Shown here one piece after another: positions 1 to 8,045 of a stretch of DNA of 46,123 nt; position 1 is the first letter of the stretch, and every line of letters begins with the position of its first letter. The notes below the pieces were generated by a model. The model ran no database searches, was not told where the DNA came from, and saw only the letters and a program-made list of their open reading frames with translations. The DNA comes from Pseudomonadota bacterium (GTDB taxonomy: Bacteria; Pseudomonadota; Gammaproteobacteria; Burkholderiales; Burkholderiaceae_C), in the NCBI GenBank assembly GCA_023442945.1, contig JAEZWW010000093.1, forward strand, positions 1 through 46,123, read 5' to 3'. Position numbers and translations under genes: made by a program.

Positions 1-249
1 TGCGCGGGCCGGCGCTTTGGCTGCGCGGGACTTGGCGCGCGAAGCGGGTTCAGCCGGCTTGGTGGATGCCGCTGGCTGGCCTGTGCCGGCGGGCTGGGCC
101 CCGGCGGTCACGCCCGCGCGCCTGGGCGTTGAGGCAGGCCTCGCCGGCGCCCCGGGTTGAGCTGACTTAGTCTTCGACCCAGGCTTCACGATCGCCGCAC
201 GGTCGTTGCGGCCACGGCGGTCACGGGGGGCATCGGCTTTTTCAGGCAT
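1..249 (-). CDS. N-terminal fragment of an unidentified basic, disordered protein (cut by window edge)
   Basis: An open frame runs from an ATG at 249 leftward off the window, giving 83 codons without a stop. The visible part begins MPEKADAPRDRRGRN and is made almost only of Lys, Arg, Ala, Pro, Thr, Ser and Gly, so it looks like a disordered, positively charged N-terminal tail. Such tails precede the folded domain in several RNA- or DNA-binding proteins of beta-proteobacteria, for example pseudouridine synthases and DEAD-box helicases, but no folded domain lies inside the window and no function can be given. No clear ribosome-binding site precedes the ATG. It is divergent from the secreted-protein gene at 366. 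Confidence 0.5.
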   Translation of the reverse strand, partial: MPEKADAPRDRRGRNDRAAIVKPGSKTKSAQPGAPARPASTPRRAGVTAGAQPAGTGQPAASTKPAEPASRAKSRAAKAPARA

Positions 250-365
250 TTGCACATTGTCATGTAATCAACGCTTATTTTGCGCTAGACTCGCGTCGCT
301 TTATGTAATCTCTGATCACATCAAGCTATTTTCCCTCTGGCTTCAACACTTTTCAAGGAACCACC

Positions 366-842
366 ATGCGCAACCGAATGACCGCGAAATTCGCCTCTGC
401 CCTGCTGCCCACGCTGGCCGCCGTGGCCACTTTGGCCACCCCGCTCGCTGCCACCGCGCAGGACGCGCCCACCCTGCGCATCACCTGGCCAGCCGAAGAC
501 GCGACCGTGCCCCTGGGTCCCGACGCCGCCAGCCGCACCATCGGCGTGGTGGTCGACAGCAACTTCAAGCTCAAGCCCGCCGGCCAGTGCGGCAACGACC
601 CGCGCTGCGGCCACGTCCACATGAAGATCGACCCCGACGGCGACACCTGCAACCTGCCCGGGCGCCCCTACAACAGCATGAACAGCGACTTTGGTGGCCC
701 GCTGATCAAGGCCAACTTCGGCGCCTGCGCCACACCGACCGGCGAACACGTGATCGGCATCCTGCTGGCCGACGACCACCACAAGCCCGTTCTGGTGGAC
801 GGCAAGCCCGTGACCGCGCTGGTGAAGGTGACGACGCGCTGA
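366..842 (+). CDS. Secreted protein of unknown function (158 aa, signal peptide)
   Basis: The protein starts with a Sec signal peptide: MRNRMTAKF, a hydrophobic stretch to about residue 30, then a likely cleavage after ATA before QDAPTLRITWP. AAGGA sits about 7 bases before the ATG and supports the start. The mature part of about 125 residues looks all-beta. It contains paired cysteines (QCGNDPRCGH, DTCN, GACA), the His-rich stretch CGHVHMKIDPDGDTCN and a second one, ADDHHKP. The length and the GxHxHMxID-type pattern recall small periplasmic Ig-like or cupredoxin-like proteins with a metal- or ligand-binding loop, but I do not recognise a named family. No operon partner is visible; the LysR gene downstream is convergent. 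Surely coding and exported; role unknown. Confidence 0.8.
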   Translation: MRNRMTAKFASALLPTLAAVATLATPLAATAQDAPTLRITWPAEDATVPLGPDAASRTIGVVVDSNFKLKPAGQCGNDPRCGHVHMKIDPDGDTCNLPGRPYNSMNSDFGGPLIKANFGACATPTGEHVIGILLADDHHKPVLVDGKPVTALVKVTTR

Positions 843-864
843 GGCAGCCGCACCACAGCGCCGG

Positions 865-1821
865 TCACGCTTCCGCTCGGGCCAGCGTCATCGCCAGCAG
901 GGTGCGCCGAATGGCCTGAATGGCGGGCATGTCCAGCGCCTCGCGCCGCACCGCCAGGACCATCCGGTCGTCGGGGAACGGTTGGGCCAGCTGCACCGCC
1001 TGCACCTTGCCCAGTGCCTGGTAGTAGCGCACCGAGCTGCTGGGCGCCAGCGCGAGGAACGCCGGCGTTTCGGCCAGGATGGCAAAGCTGGCATGGAACG
1101 ACACCGATTCGATGCGTGGCACCGGCGGTTGCAGGCCCTGGCTGAGAAAAGCGATCTCGAAAGCGCGGCGGGTGTAGGTGCGCCGCGCCGGCACGATCCA
1201 AGGCTCGGCCGTCAATTCGCCCAGCCGCACCTGGGGCCGCCGCGCCCAGCGTGTCTCGGGCGCGCAGGCCACTTCGTAGGGGTCGTTGCACAGGGTGGTG
1301 ATGTCGAACTGCGCGCCCCATCCTTCCTTCTCTCCCAGCTCGAGGCGACCCACCACGCCATCCAGTTCTCCGTCCGCCAGGGCGCGCATCAGTTCGCCCA
1401 CCGCATCTTCATGCAGTTCGAGCCGCGGTAACTCGCCTTGTGCGGACAAGCGCTGCACGAGCCCCGGGAGCATGGAAATGCCCGCCAGACGCAGCATGCC
1501 CAGCCGCACCACCGGCAACTGTGGCACCTCGATCACCTGCGCGGCCAGATCGTGGGTGACGCGCACCGCCACGCGCCCGCGCTCCACCACGCGCTGGCCG
1601 GCCGAGGTCAGCACGCCACCGCGCGTGCTGCGGTCCACCAAAGGCGTGCGCAAAGTGGATTCCAACTCCTGCAGCAGCTTCGTGGCGCTGGGCTGGCTGA
1701 TGCCCAGAACTTCCGCTGCCGCAGTCAGGGAACCCAGCCTGTCCACCAGGTCAAGCAGCTTGAAGTGGCGCAAGCGCAAGCGGTCGGTGCGGGCGGCGTG
1801 GTTGGAATCGGGTGGGATCAT
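865..1821 (-). CDS. LysR-family transcriptional regulator
   Basis: This is a 318-residue LysR-type regulator. Residues about 17-75 form the winged helix-turn-helix (RHFKLLDLVDRLGSLTAAAE, then GISQPSATKLLQELE). The remainder is the effector-binding domain of the periplasmic-binding fold. It starts 118 bases from the divergent gene for a Bug-type binding protein, the usual layout for a LysR protein controlling its neighbour. The likely target is therefore the Bug/CaiB pair, with a carboxylate or its CoA ester as inducer. An inverted repeat lies directly upstream of its own start, consistent with autoregulation. Family assignment is secure; target and ligand are inferred. Confidence 0.9.
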   Translation of the reverse strand: MIPPDSNHAARTDRLRLRHFKLLDLVDRLGSLTAAAEVLGISQPSATKLLQELESTLRTPLVDRSTRGGVLTSAGQRVVERGRVAVRVTHDLAAQVIEVPQLPVVRLGMLRLAGISMLPGLVQRLSAQGELPRLELHEDAVGELMRALADGELDGVVGRLELGEKEGWGAQFDITTLCNDPYEVACAPETRWARRPQVRLGELTAEPWIVPARRTYTRRAFEIAFLSQGLQPPVPRIESVSFHASFAILAETPAFLALAPSSSVRYYQALGKVQAVQLAQPFPDDRMVLAVRREALDMPAIQAIRRTLLAMTLARAEA

Positions 1822-1832
1822 GGCGCAAGACT

Positions 1833-1880
1833 CATAGCACTATCGTATGAAGTTTTTCTGAAATCATAGTATTCATGAAT
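1833..1880. promoter_or_regulatory. Candidate LysR operator region between divergent genes
   Basis: The AT-rich spacer carries CATA-N9-TATG at 1833-1849, which contains the T-N11-A pattern of LysR boxes. A perfect 10-bp palindrome, ATTCATGAAT, lies at 1871-1880. They sit between the LysR start at 1821 and the Bug gene start at 1940, about 30 bp apart, like a recognition site followed by an activation site. The assignment rests on position and symmetry only. Confidence 0.45.
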
Positions 1881-1939
1881 CCTTTTGTCTCCGAAAATTC
1901 GAATACCCCCATTCACCCCCTCAGGGAGGAGATTAGTTC

Positions 1940-2947
1940 ATGGCAACCCTGCCATCGGTGCGCGCCCGCGCGTGCCGCGCCTGCGCACGTGCAGCCATCG
2001 TTTGCACCGCACTGGCGCTCGCGGCCGCGCACGCCGAAGACCTTGCCTACCCGGTCCGCCCTGTGCGCCTGGTGGTCAGTTACGCCGCTGGCAACGTGAC
2101 GGACATCTTGGCGCGCATCCTGGCAGCCCAGTTGAGTCAGCAATGGGGCCAGCCCGTGGCGGTGGACAACAAGCCCGGCCAAGGCGGCAGCCTGGGCGCT
2201 CAAGCGGCCACGAAAGCACCCGCCGACGGGTACACCCTGCTGCTGTCGGCCACGGCGGCAATGGCAATCAACCCGCACCTGTACGAAGACGTCGGCTACG
2301 AACCGCTGAGGGATTTCGCGCCGATCGCCAACATCGCCTATCCCACCTTGGTCGTTGCGGTTTCACCCACGCTGCACATTGATTCGCTGCCACTGCTCGT
2401 GCATTACAGCCACGCCCACCCGAACGCCCTGAACTACGGCACGGCAGGCAACGGCACCGTGTCCCACCTCAACATGGAAGCGCTGAAGATGCGCACCGGC
2501 CTGCAGGCCCAGCATGTGCCCTACAAGGGCGCTGGCGCCGCGCTGGCCGATCTGATCGGTGGCCGCTTGCAGATCCAGCAGGACGCCTCTTCCGTCTTGC
2601 TCCCGCAGATCAAGGCCGGCAAGCTGCGGGCGGTCGCGGTGGCCGCGCCCCTGCGCCTGCCGCAGCTGCCCGACGTGCCCACGCTGGGCGAGCTGTACCC
2701 GCGCTTCGAGCCAATCGTCCCGTGGCTCGCCCTGTTCGCCCCGGCGCACACGCCCAAGCCGGTCATCGACAAGATCCACCGCGACGTGCGCAGCGTGCTG
2801 GCTCGGCCGTCCGTCCAGAAGCTGATGACCGACCAAGGCCTGAGCATCGCCGCCGACGCCACCCCGGCAAGCTTTGCCGAACAGGTGGGGCGTGACCATG
2901 AGCGCCTGGGCGCCCTGGTCCGCGCCACGCACCTCAAGGTCGACTGA
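1940..2947 (+). CDS. Bug-family tripartite tricarboxylate transporter substrate-binding protein
   Basis: This is a periplasmic solute-binding protein of the Bug/TctC family, 335 residues. An N-terminal signal peptide (cleavage near AHAED) is followed by the family hallmarks YPVRPVRLVVSYAAGNVTD, a ligand-loop region KPGQGGSLGAQAA, and ADGYTLLL. GGAGGAG lies about 10 bases before the ATG. Bug proteins bind small carboxylates, but many lack linked TctAB membrane subunits, and none is visible here. The gene overlaps the start of the CoA-transferase by one base (TGATG), so the two are probably translated together. This suggests capture of an organic acid followed by CoA activation. The ligand cannot be read from sequence. 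Confidence 0.92.
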   Translation: MATLPSVRARACRACARAAIVCTALALAAAHAEDLAYPVRPVRLVVSYAAGNVTDILARILAAQLSQQWGQPVAVDNKPGQGGSLGAQAATKAPADGYTLLLSATAAMAINPHLYEDVGYEPLRDFAPIANIAYPTLVVAVSPTLHIDSLPLLVHYSHAHPNALNYGTAGNGTVSHLNMEALKMRTGLQAQHVPYKGAGAALADLIGGRLQIQQDASSVLLPQIKAGKLRAVAVAAPLRLPQLPDVPTLGELYPRFEPIVPWLALFAPAHTPKPVIDKIHRDVRSVLARPSVQKLMTDQGLSIAADATPASFAEQVGRDHERLGALVRATHLKVD

Positions 2948-4170
2948 TGGCCCGTTCCCCTCTGCCGGCGCAGCCACTGCGCCGCCCACCCGCGCCACTG
3001 ACAGGCGTGCGCGTGTTGGATCTGACCACGGTGCTGGCCGGACCGTACAGCACCTACCAACTGGCATTGTTGGGCGCCGAAGTGATCAAACTGGAAAAGC
3101 CTGGCGGGGAATGGGCGCGCCAGGGCACCCCAACCCGCGCCGCGACCGACCTGTCGGCCCAATTCGTGGCACAGAACGCGGGCAAGAAATCGATCGAGAT
3201 CAACCTCAAGACCGGCTGCGGACGCGCGCAGGCGCTGGCGTTGATGGCCACCTGCGACGTGGTGGTCGAAAGCTTTTCACCCGGCGTGGCCGACCGGCTG
3301 GGCGTGGGGTACATCCACGCTCAGAGTGTGCGGCCGGACATCGTGTACTGCTCGCTCTCGGGTTACGGCCAGGACGGCGCCTTGAGCCACCGGCCCGCCT
3401 ACGACCACGTCATCCAGGCCGCCAGCGGCGTGACGATGCTGAACGGCGCGCCCGATACCGCGCCCAACCGGATTGGCCCGCCCATGGTGGATTACATCGC
3501 CGGTCAATACGCCGCCTTCGCGGTCTTGGCCGCGCTGCGCGAACGCGACCAGACCGCGCAGCCACAATTCGTGGACGTCGCGATGCTCGACGTCGCGCTG
3601 GTGTGCATGGCCTCCACGGTGTCGCTGGCCCTGAACACCGAAGAGACACCCACCGCCAACGGCAACACGGCGGCCAGCGACCGCCCGCTGTCCGGGATCT
3701 TCCCCACCGCCGACGGCCTGCTCGCGATCACCGCCAACCACCACAGCCAGTTCGTGCGCGCCATGCGCGTGATGGGCCTCGCCGCCCTGGAGCTGGACCC
3801 TCGCTTTGCCTCCGACGACAACCGCGCCCTGCACGCCGACGCGCTGCGGGCCATCGTGCGCGAGCGCCTGCAAGACAGGCCGGCGTTGGAATGGGAAAGG
3901 CTGCTGTCCAGCCAGCATGTGCCGGCTGCGAAGGTCCGCACGCTGCCCGAAGTTCTGGCAGAAGACCACGTCGCCACGCGCGGCACCGTGCAGACGGTGA
4001 CCGACCCGTACAGCGGCGGCGCGCTGGCCGTGCCGTCGATCGGCTTCAAATGGAACGGCGCGGCTCTCGGCCCCGCCTTCGGGCCGCCGCGGCTGGGCGA
4101 ACACACCGAAGCGGTGCTGCGCGCCCTGAACATCGCACCCTGCCGCCCGTGCGGCCCCCAGATCGAATGA
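2947..4170 (+). CDS. CaiB/BaiF family (class III) CoA-transferase
   Basis: This 407-residue protein has the CaiB/BaiF CoA-transferase layout. The N-terminal GVRVLDLTTVLAGPYSTYQL motif is followed by LGAEVIKLEKPGG, NAGKKSIEINLK and the segment GPPMVDYIAGQYAAF, whose Asp is the likely acyl-carrying catalytic residue. These enzymes move CoA between acyl-CoA donors and carboxylic acids. Translational coupling to the Bug protein and the divergent LysR gene suggest a small inducible unit for taking up and activating one carboxylate. It ends 20 bases before the convergent reductase gene. Substrate unknown; family secure. Confidence 0.93.
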   Translation: MARSPLPAQPLRRPPAPLTGVRVLDLTTVLAGPYSTYQLALLGAEVIKLEKPGGEWARQGTPTRAATDLSAQFVAQNAGKKSIEINLKTGCGRAQALALMATCDVVVESFSPGVADRLGVGYIHAQSVRPDIVYCSLSGYGQDGALSHRPAYDHVIQAASGVTMLNGAPDTAPNRIGPPMVDYIAGQYAAFAVLAALRERDQTAQPQFVDVAMLDVALVCMASTVSLALNTEETPTANGNTAASDRPLSGIFPTADGLLAITANHHSQFVRAMRVMGLAALELDPRFASDDNRALHADALRAIVRERLQDRPALEWERLLSSQHVPAAKVRTLPEVLAEDHVATRGTVQTVTDPYSGGALAVPSIGFKWNGAALGPAFGPPRLGEHTEAVLRALNIAPCRPCGPQIE

Positions 4171-4189
4171 GCTGACGGCCGGCGCACGC

Positions 4190-5113
4190 TCAGCCCGCCG
4201 CCCGGGCGTTTTCATACGCCTTCAGCCGCGTGTACACCACGGCCAGCAGCGGCGTGGGCACGCCCTTGGCCTGGCCTTGGCGCAGCAGGTCGCCGATGAC
4301 GGCATCGGCCTCAATCCGCTGGCCCGACAGCAAATCGCGCGCCATCGACGCCATCAGCGGCGACGTGGGGCTGAACAGCAGCGGGTCCAGCCGCGCCCAC
4401 ATCTCGGGCCGCGGCGCGTGGCCGTGTGCGGTCGCCACGGCGTCGCATTCGGCCGCCACCGCTTTGGCAAATTCCAGGCCGCCCGGCGCCGTCACGATGT
4501 GGTTGATGGACGTGCCCATCAGCGTGGTGATGGCCGCCAGCGAGGCGATGAAGACCCACTTCTCCCACATGTCGTGTTCGATGTCGGTGGACAGGCGCGC
4601 GCCAAAGGCCTGCGCCATCACGCCGTGGATGGCGGCGGCGCGGTCCTGCATGGCCGCGTCGCGCGCGCCAATGGCCAGGGTCGCCATGGCGTTCAGGTGC
4701 ACGATCTCCTTGGCGGCGTTGAGCGTGGACGAGATCTCGGCCAGGCCGCCCAACACCGCGCGCCGGCCAAACTCGCCGTCCAGCACGGCCAGGTGCTGCA
4801 TGCCATTCAGCAGCGGGATGATGACCGTTGCCGGCCCCACCGCCGGGCGGATGTCGGCCACGCACGCCGCCAGGTCGTAGGCCTTGCTGCTGAGGATGAT
4901 CACGTCGACCGGCCGCGCGATGGCACCGGCCTGCGCCGTCTGCGGCGACGCAATCGTGGCGTCACCCACCTGGCTGTGGATCACCAGCCCGCGCGCCGCC
5001 AACTCCGCCGCCCGCGCCGGGCGCACCAGAAATGTCACGTCCTGCCCGTGCTGCGCCAGCCGGCCCCCAAAATACCCGCCGACCGCGCCGGCACCCACCA
5101 CCAGAAATTGCAT
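4190..5113 (-). CDS. 2-dehydropantoate 2-reductase (ketopantoate reductase) family protein
   Basis: The protein begins MQFLVVGAGAVGGYFGGRLA, the Rossmann dinucleotide-binding motif GAGAVGG of the ApbA/PanE family. The ATG at 5113 is chosen because this motif must lie at the very N-terminus and GGGGA precedes it; upstream in-frame codons are not needed. Length is about 307 residues, typical of the family. A family-typical segment, LSSKAYD, is followed by the C-terminal helical domain. The family reduces 2-dehydropantoate with NADPH in pantothenate synthesis, but bacteria often carry several paralogues acting on other 2-oxo acids. With no pantothenate genes nearby, this could be such a paralogue. 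Confidence 0.88.
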   Translation of the reverse strand: MQFLVVGAGAVGGYFGGRLAQHGQDVTFLVRPARAAELAARGLVIHSQVGDATIASPQTAQAGAIARPVDVIILSSKAYDLAACVADIRPAVGPATVIIPLLNGMQHLAVLDGEFGRRAVLGGLAEISSTLNAAKEIVHLNAMATLAIGARDAAMQDRAAAIHGVMAQAFGARLSTDIEHDMWEKWVFIASLAAITTLMGTSINHIVTAPGGLEFAKAVAAECDAVATAHGHAPRPEMWARLDPLLFSPTSPLMASMARDLLSGQRIEADAVIGDLLRQGQAKGVPTPLLAVVYTRLKAYENARAAG

Positions 5114-5447
5114 CGCTGTGTCCCCGTTGTGTTGGACGGCCGCTGGCGGCATCGCGCGCGGCCGAGGCCGCAGCATACGGGGCGGCGCCGGGGCGGTCTA
5201 TTGGCGGCAACGACGCGAATGGGGTCAGTTGCGACAGGGGCGGTGGGCGCTGCGAACGCTGGGCGCACCAACGCGCCTGTCTGCCAACGGACAGCCCACG
5301 CCGACCCAGACTCCGGTGCGCCCGGCGCTGGCCCCGCGTCACCTGCGCACGCGCGCTTGCCAACGCCAGCGCGCGCCACAAGCGCCCAAGGTACCCGCGC
5401 GCCGTGGCGGAGAATCGCCGCTGACCCGCACCCACTTTCCCGAACAC
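5114..5447. other. Intergenic region between divergent genes, no recognised feature
   Basis: This 334-base GC-rich stretch separates the reductase start from the DUF4261-like gene. Promoters for both must lie here, but no convincing -35/-10 pair was found. Only a short weak inverted repeat (TGTC-N8-GACA near 5277) is visible. Open frames through it look like chance products of high GC. Confidence 0.5.
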
Positions 5448-6170
5448 ATGAGCGAAATCACCCTCTGCATTCCCGGCCCCTGGGCGGACCGGTCTGACTT
5501 TCTGCGCAGCGTCATCACCCATGCGCCCATGGGCCAGTTCATGTTTGCAGGCGGCATCCTGGCCGACGTGCAGGCCAAAGACCACGTGATGGCCACCGTG
5601 GTCGACCACGACCCCGCGCTGCGCCGCGCGTTCGACCTGGCCGGCCAGCGCCAGCTGGACGAAGCCACGCTGGCGGCCGTCGCCGCGCACCCCTCGGTGG
5701 CGTTCTTGTTTCTGGAAGGCGACGTGCGTGCGCTGCGCCCGCAACTCATCAAATACAGCGAGCTGCTGCGCGACCTGGGCGGCACCGCCGTCAAGATCGA
5801 TTCCTGCGGCGTGGCTCACACCTGGGCGCGCTGGTTAGAGCTGCTGGACAGCGGGCAAGACTGGGACCTGTATTGCGCCACCGTCGTCCTGGTGGGCGAT
5901 GACGACCACTTCTATTCCTGCGGCATGCACCACTTCGGCCTGGCCGAATGCGCCGTGCCCCGCACGCTGGACCCGGCCGAAGCGGCCGACCTGATGAACC
6001 GCTTCAACATGTGGCGCATCGCCGAAGACCCCGTGTTTGAAAGCGGTCACACCTTCAGCCTGGACGCCGATGCGCTGCGCTGGCGGTTGGCGTTGGCCGA
6101 AGACACGCGGCATGCGGCCGATGAGGGGTTTCATAACCCGGAGGGGGTTTGGGTGTTGGGCGAAGCCTAA
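5448..6170 (+). CDS. DUF4261-like protein of unknown function
   Basis: A 240-residue cytosolic protein starting MSEITLCIPGPWADRSDF. The C-terminal half contains FYSCGMHHFGLAECAVP followed by HTFSLDADALRWRL, which resembles the DUF4261 domain (a GMxxFGxPE-type motif, then a segment ending in a helix). The N-terminal half also looks structured, with HVMATVVDHDPALRRAF and PSVAFLFLEGDVRALRPQ. No signal peptide or membrane segment is seen. The ATG at 5448 is preferred over longer in-frame extensions because upstream codons lack family-like sequence. Function is unknown, and the DUF match is from memory of the motif. It is the last high-GC gene before the AT-richer island. Confidence 0.75.
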   Translation: MSEITLCIPGPWADRSDFLRSVITHAPMGQFMFAGGILADVQAKDHVMATVVDHDPALRRAFDLAGQRQLDEATLAAVAAHPSVAFLFLEGDVRALRPQLIKYSELLRDLGGTAVKIDSCGVAHTWARWLELLDSGQDWDLYCATVVLVGDDDHFYSCGMHHFGLAECAVPRTLDPAEAADLMNRFNMWRIAEDPVFESGHTFSLDADALRWRLALAEDTRHAADEGFHNPEGVWVLGEA

Positions 6171-6499
6171 GGTAAGGCAAATTACTTTAGTCAGTCATCG
6201 GACTGACGCCACCGCTAAGGGCCGCCGCCTCTAGCAATAGTCGTCTCGATCCGTCCGCACAAACAGCACGTCCGGCTTAATGCACGACCCCAAGACGATC
6301 GTAATTGTCGGACTGCATTTCCCGCCAGCCTCGTGAACAGAGGGACGGTGCAATGGTTCGCGAAGCTGGAATAACTGGTGCGCACCGCCTAGCGCGAAAA
6401 GAGACTGGTCCACAAATGGTGCAGTACCATCCAAATTCGCACGGCGGAATTGCGGTCTGTAGATGACGCCGCGGCCGTGCGCAGCATAGGGAGGGGTCA
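6171..6499. other. Left edge of the AT-richer island; hairpin at 6190-6207
   Basis: Base composition changes just after the DUF4261-like stop. A perfect 7-bp hairpin, GTCAGTC-ATCG-GACTGAC, lies at 6190-6207 without a T-run, so it may help end transcription or be part of an old junction. A minus-strand open frame of 89 codons (6231-6500) starts back-to-back with the next gene. It reads as protein-like sequence but matches nothing I know, so it is not called as a gene. No integrase, tRNA or clear direct repeat marks the boundary. Confidence 0.4.
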
Positions 6500-7180
6500 T
6501 TGAGCTTCACTATTCAACAGATCCGTCAGGCGCTAGATGTAGCCCCGGCGGACATCTGCTCTCACGATGCTATCTCCAAGGGCACCCTCAAGGGCCGTGG
6601 CGGCGACGTTGAGTACGCGATCCACCTAGGATGGGACCTGCTGATCGCGAATCTTTGCGACCGCACCTGGGGCGCCTTCAATGTCGCGCTGATGCGGCAC
6701 ATCAGGAAGCTTGAGGCTTCTGGAGTCGATATTGCGCCAATTCTTGCTGCGGCGCAGATGGAAGATCACCATTGGCGATGGCTTGAAAAGACTCTCGCTT
6801 TTCGGGGTGATTGCTACAAGTGGTTCTTTCTGGTCGCTGAAAATTACCCTCAAGCTGCATGCCTTATCTATCATCCAAAGAATAGCGTTTCTGGTGCGGG
6901 CGATATTTTCTACGTTGAATACATAGCAGCGGCGCCATGGAATCGAGAAAACATTCTCGGCGAACGCGTCTTCAAAGGAATCGGGCCAAAACTTCTTAAC
7001 TGCGTTATTAGGTATGCAAAGGAAAATTTAAAACTAAGCCCGGGTTTTTCACTGCACTCACTTCCTCAAGCCGTCCCGTTCTATAAGGAAAAACTCGGCA
7101 TGACAGCATTCCCCCAGTACGACAAGGATGGCTTAACATTCTTTGAGTGGATTGCGCCTAAATCGGGCGCCAAAGGATAA
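6500..7180 (+). CDS. GNAT-like N-acetyltransferase domain protein, first gene of the island
   Basis: A 226-residue protein whose second half looks like a GNAT fold: beta strand IFYVEYIAAAPWNR, the acetyl-CoA loop-like FKGIGPKLLNCVIRYAKE, and the closing motif SLHSLPQAVPFYKEKLGMTAF. The N-terminal 115 residues are helical (LGWDLLIANLCDRTWGAFNV) and not recognised. The start is a TTG at 6500, chosen because GGGAGGGG lies 4-5 bases upstream. The stop is 4 bases before the protease gene, so the two are co-transcribed. Codon use is clearly more AT-rich than the flanking genes, a sign of transfer. It may acetylate a protein or small molecule in a toxin or defence context; the substrate is unknown. 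Confidence 0.65.
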   Translation: MSFTIQQIRQALDVAPADICSHDAISKGTLKGRGGDVEYAIHLGWDLLIANLCDRTWGAFNVALMRHIRKLEASGVDIAPILAAAQMEDHHWRWLEKTLAFRGDCYKWFFLVAENYPQAACLIYHPKNSVSGAGDIFYVEYIAAAPWNRENILGERVFKGIGPKLLNCVIRYAKENLKLSPGFSLHSLPQAVPFYKEKLGMTAFPQYDKDGLTFFEWIAPKSGAKG

Positions 7181-7184
7181 CGCC

Positions 7185-8045
7185 ATGAAAATCCTGAGCA
7201 CACTCGAAGACGATTTCCCTTGCCCTTCGAACTCGGCCGTCGAACCTAAAAAATACTATGAAGCCTTTCTAGAGGCGGAAGCCATACTGGCGGCTGCCCC
7301 CAAACAATACCAAAAGAACGCCGAGACTCGTCTACCGGAATTGATCAGCCACCTCTATCACGGCGGCAACGCGAGGGCGCCTTTATATCGCAAGCGCAAT
7401 GACGCTTCCGAAATTTTGACTGATCTGTGGCTTTCCGCAGTTCGCCAGACCGCCAACTGGTTCGCTGCTGCGAATGCGATTTCGGCGTTTATGGGCCTCG
7501 AAAAAACCGTTCTGACAGACCTCCCCCGACGATTTGTAGACCCCGCAAGCCTGGTAGGCCTTAGCGACTATCTTGCGCAGTTCGGCATAATTTTTGTGTG
7601 GGAAAACTCAATTCCCAACATGAAGCTTGACGGCGCCGTATTCGCACTTTCTACAGGCCAAGTAGTGATCGCATTGAGCTTGAGATACAGCCGCCTGGAC
7701 CACTTCTGGTTCACCCTATTGCACGAGCTCGCTCACGCAGTACTTCACCCTGAGAAGCTAGCTACGCCAATCCTCGATGATCTAGATGCCACTTCTGAAG
7801 ATTTGACCGAGCAGCAAGCTGATCGGCTCGCCTCCGACAGCCTTATTCCACGAAACGAGTGGCGCAGTTGTCCGGCCCGATTCTCGAATTCGATAGAGGA
7901 CATTGTTTCCTTCGCTCATCAACAAAAAATACCAGCGCAATGCGTGGCTGGGCGCTTGCGGAGAGAATTGGGTAGATACGACCTATTCTCGGAAATCATC
8001 AATAAGTACGACGTGAGGGAGATTTTTAATGGCGGCAAATCATAA
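7185..8045 (+). CDS. ImmA/IrrE-family metallo-endopeptidase
   Basis: A 286-residue protein with the zinc-protease motif HELAH at residues 180-184 (FTLLHELAHAVLH) and a third ligand candidate Glu in the following EQQADRLASD helix near residue 209. This is the ImmA/IrrE (COG2856) arrangement. The N-terminal 130 residues are mostly helical and do not show the helix-turn-helix that many ImmA/IrrE proteins carry. Related proteases cut repressors in phage, integrative-element and stress systems; a partner repressor is not visible here. The ATG at 7185 follows the previous stop by 4 bases, and the gene overlaps the Beta-family gene by 17 bases, indicating one operon. Low-GC codon use marks it as acquired. 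Confidence 0.85.
   Translation: MKILSTLEDDFPCPSNSAVEPKKYYEAFLEAEAILAAAPKQYQKNAETRLPELISHLYHGGNARAPLYRKRNDASEILTDLWLSAVRQTANWFAAANAISAFMGLEKTVLTDLPRRFVDPASLVGLSDYLAQFGIIFVWENSIPNMKLDGAVFALSTGQVVIALSLRYSRLDHFWFTLLHELAHAVLHPEKLATPILDDLDATSEDLTEQQADRLASDSLIPRNEWRSCPARFSNSIEDIVSFAHQQKIPAQCVAGRLRRELGRYDLFSEIINKYDVREIFNGGKS

Noticed and set aside
6231..6500. An 89-codon minus-strand open frame before the island
   Set aside because: It reads somewhat like protein but has only a weak ribosome-binding site and no recognised motif, so it is described only in the gap entry.
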